The position numbers and the translations under genes are program-made. Under the pieces are notes generated by a model. The model had not been told where the DNA came from. It saw nothing but the letters and a program-made list of their open reading frames with translations, and ran no database searches. DNA of 40,146 nt, taken from assembly GCA_902783375.1 (NCBI GenBank), contig CACZQN010000034.1, positions 1-40,146 of the forward strand, read 5' to 3'. Positions 33,342 through 40,146 of the stretch are shown here, piece by piece. Each line of letters begins with the position of its first letter. Position 1 is the first letter of the stretch. This DNA comes from an uncultured Lachnospiraceae bacterium (GTDB taxonomy: Bacteria > Bacillota > Clostridia > Lachnospirales > Lachnospiraceae).

Positions 33342-34235
33342 ATGGTACAGGGAAAAGGAATGAAAATTGCTTCCAATATCGTCCTGACACTGATGTCGAT
33401 CATTGCTGTGCTGCCGATCATCCTCCTGCTGATCGGGTCCTTTACGGACAATGGAACAGCCCTGAAGGAAGGCTTTACATACTTCCCGTCGAAGTGGAGC
33501 ATTGAGGCATATCGCTATATCGTCAATGCATGGGCGACCGTCGGACGCGGCTATCTCAACACGATCCTGGTCACCGGTGTCGGAACCGCTGCATCCCTGA
33601 TCATCACCGCCATGTTCGGCTACGGCATCACGGTCAAGGGTCTGCCGGGCGGAAAGGTGATCATGATCATGCTGGTCATCTCCATGCTCTTCAACGGTGG
33701 TATCGTTGCACAGTACTTTGTCTACACCAACATCGTGAATGTCAAGGATACCTTCTTTGCACTGATCCTGCCGAACTATATCATGAATGCGTTCAACGTC
33801 ATTCTGGTCAGCAACTATTTCCGCAACAACATCTCCGGGGAGATTCTCGAAGCATCCCGTATTGATGGTGCATCGGAGTTCCGTGTCTTCTGGAAGATCC
33901 TGCTTCCGCTGTCGGTTCCGATCCTTGCAACCATCGGGATCATGACCGCCATCGGTTACTGGAACGACTGGACCAACGGTCTGTACTACCTCTCTTCCCG
34001 TGACGGATCGAAGTTCTACACTATCCAGCTGATCCTGAACCAGATCAGCAACCAGGTGCAGTTCCTGGCATCTGAAGCAACCAAGATGGGTGTTACGCTC
34101 AATGCAAGTTCCATCCCGTCCACCACAGTCCGTATGGCAATCGCATTTGTTGGCATCCTGCCGATCCTGATTGCGTATCCGTTCTTCCAGAAATACTTCG
34201 TCAAGGGTATTTCTGTCGGCGGCGTGAAGGGCTGA
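33342..34235 (+). CDS. ABC sugar transporter permease, YtcP-like
   Basis: A 297-residue membrane permease, partner of the preceding one, with six predicted membrane segments and the EAA loop EASRIDGASEFRVFWKILLP. The start (ASNIVLTLMSIIAVLPIILLLIGSF, six residues in) and the end (FFQKYFVKGISVGGVKG) are typical of the CUT1 second permease. GGGAGG lies about 8 nt before ATG 33342. It completes the transmembrane part of the importer. Confidence 0.94.
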   Translation: MVQGKGMKIASNIVLTLMSIIAVLPIILLLIGSFTDNGTALKEGFTYFPSKWSIEAYRYIVNAWATVGRGYLNTILVTGVGTAASLIITAMFGYGITVKGLPGGKVIMIMLVISMLFNGGIVAQYFVYTNIVNVKDTFFALILPNYIMNAFNVILVSNYFRNNISGEILEASRIDGASEFRVFWKILLPLSVPILATIGIMTAIGYWNDWTNGLYYLSSRDGSKFYTIQLILNQISNQVQFLASEATKMGVTLNASSIPSTTVRMAIAFVGILPILIAYPFFQKYFVKGISVGGVKG

Positions 34236-34258
34236 TCATCATTTCAGAGAAACATGCA

Positions 34259-34284
34259 GAGGCCTGGCCATATCGTCAGGCCTC
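34259..34284 (+). terminator. Weak hairpin after the permease genes
   Basis: GAGGCCTG (34259-34266) pairs with CAGGCCTC (34277-34284) over a 10-nt loop. No T-run follows, so it may only attenuate, letting part of the transcription reach the glycosidase gene 52 nt on. Confidence 0.45.
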
Positions 34285-34336
34285 GTGGTATATTTAGATT
34301 ATATGACTGAGGACTCGAAAGAAGGAGCAGAACGAT

Positions 34337-37078
34337 ATGACAAAAATCAACGAACTTCTGAAAGGTACTGTGGGGGACTATATCTTCCCGTTCTTCTGGC
34401 AGCACGGAGAAGAGGAAGAGACCCTGCGCGACTATATGCGCGCGATCGATGAGGCGAATATTCACTCCGTCTGTGTGGAGTGCCGGCCGCACCCGGATTT
34501 CTGCGGAGAGAAATGGTGGCAGGACATGGATGTGATCCTCGATGAGGCACACAAGCGGAATATGCACGTGTGGATCCTCGATGATGACCATTTCCCGACC
34601 GGCCATGCAAATGGTGCGATTGCGAATGCGGACATCGCACTGCGTCCATGGTACGTGGACTGCGTTGCGGCAGAGTGCTATGGTCCGTCTCCGGCAAATA
34701 CCTGGAATATCGCTGCAGTTGTTCTGGATAAAGTGACGCCGAAGCAGTTCCCGGGCATGCCGCCGCAGCGTCCGGACCAGCAGAAGCTGTTCTTTGAAAA
34801 TGACGAGGAGATCCTCAGTGTGACGGCCTGGGAGATCGATCATAACGGAAGACTGACGAACCCGCAGGACCTCAGTGCCTATGTGAAAGACGGCATTCTC
34901 GAGTGGGATGTTCCGAATGGCTCCTATAAGGTCTATGTCACCTTCCTGACCCACAACGGGGATGGCCGGACAGACTATATGAACATCCTGGATCATGACA
35001 GCGTCCGTGTGCTGATTGACCAGGTGTATGAGAAACACTATGAAAAATACGCCGATGAGTTCGGAAAGACCATCCTCGGCTTCTTCTCCGACGAGCCAAT
35101 GGTCGGCAACATCGCCGGGATGTACCAGTCCGCGAAGCTCGGCGGTGCGCGTCATCTGACGAATCCGTGGCAGAAGGATCTGCCGGGGATGCTGGAAGAG
35201 CGCCTCGGTGCCGGCTGGAAACTGTATCTGCCGCTGCTGTGGGGCGATGGTTCGGATGCGGAGACCGTCCGGGTCCGCGAGGCTTATATGGATGCGGTTA
35301 CCCGCCTGATCGAGAAGAACTTTGCAGGCCAGCTTGCGGCATGGTGTGAGGACCACGGCGTGGAGTACATCGGCCATATCTGGGAGGACAAGCATCTTTC
35401 CTATGCACTCGGCGGCGGCCTCGGCCATTACTTCCGTGCGATGCATGGCAACCACATGGGCGGCGTCGATCTGGTCTTTGATTCCCAGATGCATCCGTGG
35501 TCTCAGCACAGCACAAGAGACAGTATGGGTGGCGATTTCTACTACTATGTCCTCGGGAAGCTGGCTTCTTCCCATGCGCACATCGACCCGCACAAACAGG
35601 GCAGAGCCCTCTGCGAGATCTTTGGCGCGACCGGCTGGGATTTCGGTGTCGATAAGATGAAATACCTGGCAGATAATTTCCTGATCTCCGGCATCAACCG
35701 CTATGTCCCGCACGCCTTCTCGCCGAAGGCCTTCCCGGATCCGGACTGCCCGCCGCATTTCTATGCACACGGGGAAAATGCGCAGTATCCTTCCTTTACG
35801 AAGCTGATGGAATATATGCAGCGGATGTGCTGCCTGCTCTCGGACGGCAAGGCTGCACCGGAAGTCGCGGTTCTCTATCATGCGGAAAATGACTGGCCGT
35901 CCGAGCTGCCGTCGGTCGCACACGATATGTACTGTGATGTGCCGGCGAAGATCCTCGGCGAGGCACAGATTGATTATGATATCGTGCCGGTGGACCTGCT
36001 GGCAGCCTGCCTTAGTGAACAGGAGAAGGCAGCCGGAGCGAAAGAACTGGCCGGCGGAGAGAGCAGCTATGCAGCGGAACTGAAGGACGGAAAGCTCTGT
36101 GTGAACGGCTATGCCTACAAGGCGCTGGTTGTCCCGGCATCGGATGTCTGTTCAGAGGAGCTGGTGGCATTCACAGAAGCGGCAAAGAAAGCAGGGTTCC
36201 CGGTGTATTTCCTGGACTGCCTGCCGAAGAACTATGCGGAAGATGGTGAGAAGTGTGCAGAGGGCACCGTCGTCGCACAGGACGAACTGGTGGAATCCCT
36301 CCGGAAGAGCGGCATCGGTGAGATCAGCCTCAGCGTACCGTCAACCGATCTGCGGTTCCTGCACTATACTGGTGAGCATGAGCTGTATTTCTTTGTGAAT
36401 AACAATCTGGGTACCCCTTATACAGGGAAAGTGACTATTCCGAATACAGAGAAGGCATGGATTTATGATGCTTATGACAACGCGGTCCGCCCGGTGTCGC
36501 AGACAATCCGCGATGGAAAGAGTGAAATTGATCTGAACGTTCCGGCTTACAACCCGGTTCTGCTGTTCTTCGGGGAATATGAAGGAGAGGCGGAAGAGTC
36601 CGCAGCGGCTGCAATCACCCATGCAGACGATATCATGGAGCTGAAGAATTTCAGCCTGTCCTCCTGCATGGCGAAGGAATATCCTGCCTTCGGTGAGACG
36701 GTAGTTCTTGAGAAACTGACCGATATCGCGGCAGCATATCCGGATATGATGGACTGCTACCGCTATGAGACGACGTTTGAACTGCCGGATGCAGAAGCAT
36801 CCCGCGTCATCCTGAAGATCGACTATATGTCAGACGGTGCGGAAGTATTCGTCAACGGAACATCCTGCGGCAGACGGATCGCCCCGGACTGGGTCTTCGA
36901 TCTGACGGATGCAGTCAAGCAGGGCACCAATACCCTCCGCATCGATGTCGCAGCGACAGCTGCCAGAAAGGTTGCGAAGTTCTATCCGCCGAAAGGACCG
37001 GTCTTCTCCATGGGCGCTCCGAAGACGACAAGACCGGAGGGAATCGTCGGAGCAGTGAAACTGTATCTGAACAGATAA
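34337..37078 (+). CDS. GH106-like (alpha-L-rhamnosidase-related) glycosidase
   Basis: A 913-residue cytoplasmic protein. The N-terminal catalytic-type domain (about residues 1-450) includes FPFFWQHGEEEETLRDYM, VECRPHPDFCGEKWW, HVWILDDDHFPTGHANG and GFFSDEPMVGN, motifs I associate with Firmicutes glycosidases related to GH106. Acidic residues in SDEP and GHIWEDKH are catalytic candidates. The C-terminal part (about 790-895) is a GH2-like jelly roll with YRYETTFELPDAEASRVIL and FDLTDAVKQGTNTLRIDV. It would release a terminal deoxy sugar or related residue from the imported compound. The substrate is not proven. A ribosome site GAAGGAG lies about 9 nt before ATG 34337. The bidirectional terminator at 37137 follows. 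Confidence 0.78.
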   Translation: MTKINELLKGTVGDYIFPFFWQHGEEEETLRDYMRAIDEANIHSVCVECRPHPDFCGEKWWQDMDVILDEAHKRNMHVWILDDDHFPTGHANGAIANADIALRPWYVDCVAAECYGPSPANTWNIAAVVLDKVTPKQFPGMPPQRPDQQKLFFENDEEILSVTAWEIDHNGRLTNPQDLSAYVKDGILEWDVPNGSYKVYVTFLTHNGDGRTDYMNILDHDSVRVLIDQVYEKHYEKYADEFGKTILGFFSDEPMVGNIAGMYQSAKLGGARHLTNPWQKDLPGMLEERLGAGWKLYLPLLWGDGSDAETVRVREAYMDAVTRLIEKNFAGQLAAWCEDHGVEYIGHIWEDKHLSYALGGGLGHYFRAMHGNHMGGVDLVFDSQMHPWSQHSTRDSMGGDFYYYVLGKLASSHAHIDPHKQGRALCEIFGATGWDFGVDKMKYLADNFLISGINRYVPHAFSPKAFPDPDCPPHFYAHGENAQYPSFTKLMEYMQRMCCLLSDGKAAPEVAVLYHAENDWPSELPSVAHDMYCDVPAKILGEAQIDYDIVPVDLLAACLSEQEKAAGAKELAGGESSYAAELKDGKLCVNGYAYKALVVPASDVCSEELVAFTEAAKKAGFPVYFLDCLPKNYAEDGEKCAEGTVVAQDELVESLRKSGIGEISLSVPSTDLRFLHYTGEHELYFFVNNNLGTPYTGKVTIPNTEKAWIYDAYDNAVRPVSQTIRDGKSEIDLNVPAYNPVLLFFGEYEGEAEESAAAAITHADDIMELKNFSLSSCMAKEYPAFGETVVLEKLTDIAAAYPDMMDCYRYETTFELPDAEASRVILKIDYMSDGAEVFVNGTSCGRRIAPDWVFDLTDAVKQGTNTLRIDVAATAARKVAKFYPPKGPVFSMGAPKTTRPEGIVGAVKLYLNR

Positions 37079-37136
37079 CAAATCAAAATATCATCATGAA
37101 TGTGCTGGAGAGAAAAGAATAAGAATCATCAGATAA

Positions 37137-37167
37137 ATAGGGAACTGAGTACGCCTCAGTTCCCTAT
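37137..37167. terminator. Bidirectional terminator overlapping the regulator's stop codon
   Basis: ATAGGGAACTGAG (37137-37149) pairs perfectly with 37155-37167 over the loop TACGC. The right arm also encodes the last residues and stop of the minus-strand response regulator. Confidence 0.85.
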
Positions 37168-38418
37168 GTGTTTTCTGTCTTCAGATGGGGTCATACCATA
37201 AGTCTCTTTGTAAACCTTACTGAAATATGCAAAACTGTCATAACCGCACCGTTGGGCGATGTCGCCGATGGAATCAAAAGAGTCCAATACCAGAGTGCGT
37301 GCAAATTGCATTTTCCTTTGTGTAATGTATTCTTTCGTGGACATGCCCGAACAGATCCGGATAATCATACTGACATAGTCCGGAGACAGGTGAAGCGACT
37401 CAGACAGCATAGACCGTGTTACGGGTTCGTCCATATGGGAATTGATAAAAGTTCTGATCTGCTGAAAATACATCTGGTAATTCCTGGACTGTGTATCTGT
37501 GTTCGCGATTGGTTCGGCCTCACGGATCCGGGCTGAGCCAGGGGCAAGTTTTTCTGCATTTGACAAGGTAACAAAACTGTTGTGCAGATCAGAAAGGCTG
37601 CTGTGAAGATAGATGGTACTGGTTTCGCATCCCACTGTCTGAAAGAGATCGTCATGCAGGCGCTGCAGAAAACCAGACATGTCTTCCTGCGGCGCGAGGA
37701 ACAGAATCGAGTAAATGGATTTGCTGCCGGAGACCCAAGAGAGCATCCTGCCACGCCCATCAGGAAATACTTTCCCAAGAGAAGCAGAGTAACTCTGTAA
37801 TAGTTTGTTTCCGGCAGGAGGAATACGGTTCCATTTCTGAATCTGGACAAGAAAGAACGGGAAAAGCTGGTCGTCCGGGTGTTCCGGAAGAAAATCCTCC
37901 AGCATCTGAAGGCGCTCTTTCTGTAAAGAAGGCTGTTCTTCGATCGAACGACGGTCAGGCCAGGACTCGAAGAATTCCCGAAGGGCATCATTCTGTGCAT
38001 CCTGTGTCAATGTACTGATCTTCAGACTCTCTGCGCGGGCGGATTCGGTTTCTATTTTTGTCCTGGCCCGCAACACAGCCCGGGTTATATCTTCCGACCG
38101 GGCTGGCTGAACCACATAATCGATGATCCCAAGGTCGATGGCAGATTTTGCGTAAAAGAAATCTGCATGAGAGGTGAGGACAATACATTCGGTATGGTAG
38201 TGGTTTGTCCGGATCCAGGAGACGAGGGACAGGCCATCCTCTCCGGGCATTTCGATATCCGTGACCAGAATATCGATGGATTGCCTGTGAAAGATCTCCT
38301 TTGCTGCTGAGACATTCACGGCTGTATAGACATTTGAAAAACCGAGGGCACGCCAGTCTGTCCCGGACAGAATGGATGCAAGGACACTGGGCTGGTCGTC
38401 AACAAAAAGGATATTCAT
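37156..38418 (-). CDS. YesN-type response regulator, second pair
   Basis: A 420-residue regulator. The receiver domain (residues 1-120) has NILFVDDQPS and Asp54 in ILVTDIEMPGEDG. A middle region (about 130-300) of unknown function, common in YesN proteins, follows. The AraC DNA-binding domain lies at about 315-420 with RSMLSESLHLSPDYVSMII and SIGDIAQRCGYDSFAYFSKV. AGGAGG about 5 nt before the ATG supports the start. It lies 29 nt after its kinase gene on the same strand. The usual switch Thr/Ser and Lys region is shifted: VVQPARSED replaces the typical KP motif, so the conserved lysine is absent. That could alter phosphorylation. Confidence 0.92.
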   Translation of the reverse strand: MNILFVDDQPSVLASILSGTDWRALGFSNVYTAVNVSAAKEIFHRQSIDILVTDIEMPGEDGLSLVSWIRTNHYHTECIVLTSHADFFYAKSAIDLGIIDYVVQPARSEDITRAVLRARTKIETESARAESLKISTLTQDAQNDALREFFESWPDRRSIEEQPSLQKERLQMLEDFLPEHPDDQLFPFFLVQIQKWNRIPPAGNKLLQSYSASLGKVFPDGRGRMLSWVSGSKSIYSILFLAPQEDMSGFLQRLHDDLFQTVGCETSTIYLHSSLSDLHNSFVTLSNAEKLAPGSARIREAEPIANTDTQSRNYQMYFQQIRTFINSHMDEPVTRSMLSESLHLSPDYVSMIIRICSGMSTKEYITQRKMQFARTLVLDSFDSIGDIAQRCGYDSFAYFSKVYKETYGMTPSEDRKHIGN

Positions 38419-38447
38419 GAATCGTCCTCCTGTGGATCTGGGTATTC

Positions 38448-40061
38448 TTATATGGTCTGCAGCGGATAACGGACGGAAACAACAGCGTGGTTTTCTTCAT
38501 TTTTAAAAGAGAGGCACGCTTCATTCTCATAGATCAGCCAGAGCCGATAGCGGACATTGGAGATCCCGACGTGGTCTCTCTGGTAAAGCATAACAGAAGG
38601 ATCCGCATGGTTCAGCTGATCGAGGTCTTCTTCTGAGAACGCAGAACCGTTGTTCCTGATGGTGATGAAGACATATTGCCGGTTTTGCTCTGCACCGGTT
38701 CGGATCTGGAGCTCAATCTTAAGACCATCCCGGTTCGGACCATGCTTGATGGCATTTTCAACAAATGTCAGAATGGACAGTGGAAGACAGACGAGTTCAG
38801 TTACATCAGCATCCAGATCATATTCTATTTCAATCTCAGTATAGATATTGCTGCACAGATCGATATAGCTCTGAACGGCTTCCAGTTCACTTTGCAGCGG
38901 CACAAAGTTTTTGACATCCCGAAAGGTATAACGAAGATAATCTGACAAGTCCAGAATCAGTTTCTGGACTTTTTCATTTTCTCCCATTGCTGAGAGGGAA
39001 TAGATGCTTTTCAGGCAGTTCAGATAAAAATGCGGACGGATCTGGAGCTGCAGATATTGCAGTTTTGCCCGGATGGCATCAAACTGATGCGCGTTACTCT
39101 CTTCCTCCTTGATGTGAAGTTCATCCAGCATATGGTTGAAACCCTGAAAAAAGGTATGTACTTCTTCGATCGGACTGTCCTCCTGAATCCTGTAATTCTT
39201 ATCACCGGAAGAGATTGTGCGGAAAGCGTGCGAGAGCAGTGTGAGAGGCCGGAGAAGTGTATCTCGAAAAACCCGCATGGTCAGGGCCAGGAATACCATC
39301 ATAGCGATGAGAATAAACAGCATGACCCACTGGACGAGGCTGATCTCATGAAAGAGCCGATAATTCTTTGCCGGCGCTGTAATCAGAATCCCTTTCGAAT
39401 CCAGATCTGTTTCAAAGGGCAATTGACCATTGAGCAGACTGCCGTGAGGAGAAAGGGAAAATTGTGAAAAGACATCTGGTGCGGCCTGGTTATAGGAGCG
39501 GAAAAGAGCATTCTGTTCCGGATCGAGGATGACCAGGACCGTTCCGTAACGCTCGGTAATTCGATGAACCAGATAAGGAGTATCGTCAACCGTCAGGATG
39601 AGGTCTTCAGAATCATGTTCAACATGAACTGAAGAACAGAGTGTCTGCAGCGATTCAGATAGAGCTGCGTGATATCGATATCGGTAATTTGGAAACAGAG
39701 TCTGGTTTGCTGAGTGGTAAAGCAGGATTGCGACAACTTCATCATGGGAAAAGATGGATGGCATCAATTTTTCTGTGAAAGCACGCATTCTGGAATATAC
39801 AATCGAGCGGTCTGTGTTATTGGAGAACATCAGGTAGTTCATGCTGTGCGTTGCATCTGCAGTTTTTTTACAGACGGTATCATAAGTAGAAGATATGGAA
39901 TGGCCGATGGCGGCAGCATTTTGCCTGGAAAGCAGCAGACTGTGCTGTGCATTCAGATGGAGAGAATAGGCGAACAGAAAGCAGATGATCAGCAGCATGG
40001 GAAGGATGATCCCAAAGACTGCCAGCAACGATATTTTATGTAAAGATAGTTTTTTTCTCAT
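38448..40061 (-). CDS. YesM-type sensor histidine kinase, second pair
   Basis: A 537-residue membrane kinase. Membrane segments lie at about residues 12-33 and 243-263, with an extracellular domain between. A HAMP linker, the His_kinase domain with LQIRPHFYLNCLKSIYS (phospho-accepting His) and the HATPase part with FVENAIKHGPN follow. It should sense an external ligand and phosphorylate the regulator 29 nt downstream. The AAAGGAG site (40076-40082, minus strand) lies 14 nt before the ATG and partly inside a hairpin, so translation may be controlled. The pair is convergent to the glycosidase gene. Confidence 0.94.
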   Translation of the reverse strand: MRKKLSLHKISLLAVFGIILPMLLIICFLFAYSLHLNAQHSLLLSRQNAAAIGHSISSTYDTVCKKTADATHSMNYLMFSNNTDRSIVYSRMRAFTEKLMPSIFSHDEVVAILLYHSANQTLFPNYRYRYHAALSESLQTLCSSVHVEHDSEDLILTVDDTPYLVHRITERYGTVLVILDPEQNALFRSYNQAAPDVFSQFSLSPHGSLLNGQLPFETDLDSKGILITAPAKNYRLFHEISLVQWVMLFILIAMMVFLALTMRVFRDTLLRPLTLLSHAFRTISSGDKNYRIQEDSPIEEVHTFFQGFNHMLDELHIKEEESNAHQFDAIRAKLQYLQLQIRPHFYLNCLKSIYSLSAMGENEKVQKLILDLSDYLRYTFRDVKNFVPLQSELEAVQSYIDLCSNIYTEIEIEYDLDADVTELVCLPLSILTFVENAIKHGPNRDGLKIELQIRTGAEQNRQYVFITIRNNGSAFSEEDLDQLNHADPSVMLYQRDHVGISNVRYRLWLIYENEACLSFKNEENHAVVSVRYPLQTI

Positions 40062-40071
40062 TGAATAGGAA

Positions 40072-40123
40072 ACTGCTCCTTTCTGAGCAGTCTCGATTGG
40101 AAATGCCCGCCAAAGGCGGGCAT
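40072..40123 (-). promoter_or_regulatory. Two hairpins in the leader of the second kinase gene
   Basis: On the minus strand ACTGCTC (40085-40091) pairs with GAGCAGT (40072-40078), partly covering the Shine-Dalgarno at 40076-40082. Farther upstream ATGCCCGCC/GGCGGGCAT with an AAA loop (40103-40123) is a perfect 9-bp hairpin without a T-run. The promoter lies beyond the window or between them. Confidence 0.5.
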
Positions 40124-40146
40124 GAGAACGAGACGGTACTCTGTCA

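Noticed and set aside
34244-35923. A 559-residue minus-strand frame opposite the GH106-like gene
   Set aside because: No motif, signal or ribosome site, and it lies fully within a well-supported gene.

Overview
The window looks like a chromosomal segment of a Gram-positive Bacillota, most likely a gut-type Clostridia (Lachnospiraceae-like). The evidence is the strong AGGAGG-type ribosome binding sites, LPSTG sorting signals with a class C sortase, lipobox signal peptides, YesM/YesN two-component pairs, LplB/YtcP-type permeases and T-tailed terminators. Base composition is about 50% GC overall, with sharp low-GC islands inside two surface-protein genes. The species cannot be named from the sequence alone.

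Region 1 (1-14193) starts with the 3' part of a structured RNA and its terminator, possibly 6S RNA. A complete sortase-assembled pilus operon follows. It holds a small coiled-coil protein, a signal peptidase I, an LPSTG major pilin with E-box, a class C sortase, an ancillary subunit with PDNPDT repeats and an atypical VRTGD tail, and a 3075-residue LPSTG adhesin that is probably the tip protein. A strong terminator closes it. Both LPSTG proteins have GC-rich ends around an AT-rich interior, which suggests cassette exchange at exposed parts.

Region 2 (14194-18318) is a probable three-gene transcript with its own good promoter. It encodes a lipoprotein serpin, an exported parallel beta-helix protein and an exported SGNH hydrolase. 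A long bidirectional hairpin separates it from region 3.

Region 3 (18319-20746) holds a DUF4143-type AAA ATPase on the minus strand whose 5' end is disturbed by three copies of a 15-16 bp repeat. A secreted protein with an Fn3-like domain follows.

Region 4 (20747-40146) is a carbohydrate or glycoconjugate uptake and breakdown locus. It contains a solute-binding lipoprotein, a GH1 beta-glucosidase, a Gfo/Idh oxidoreductase, a VOC protein, an AraC regulator, a YesM/YesN pair, a type B carboxylesterase, a ceramidase-like hydrolase, two ABC permeases, a GH106-like glycosidase, and a second YesN/YesM pair on the minus strand. No transport ATPase is present, so an MsmK-like subunit encoded elsewhere is presumably shared. 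A 32-bp element with the same internal spacing precedes the binding-protein, esterase and permease genes. It ties the scattered transcription units into one probable regulon and lies where an activator-dependent promoter would be. The combination of glycosidases, esterase, amidase-like hydrolase and oxidoreductase with three local regulators suggests a dedicated system for a decorated glycoside or glycolipid. This is the best candidate for undescribed biology in the window, together with the mosaic pilus genes.
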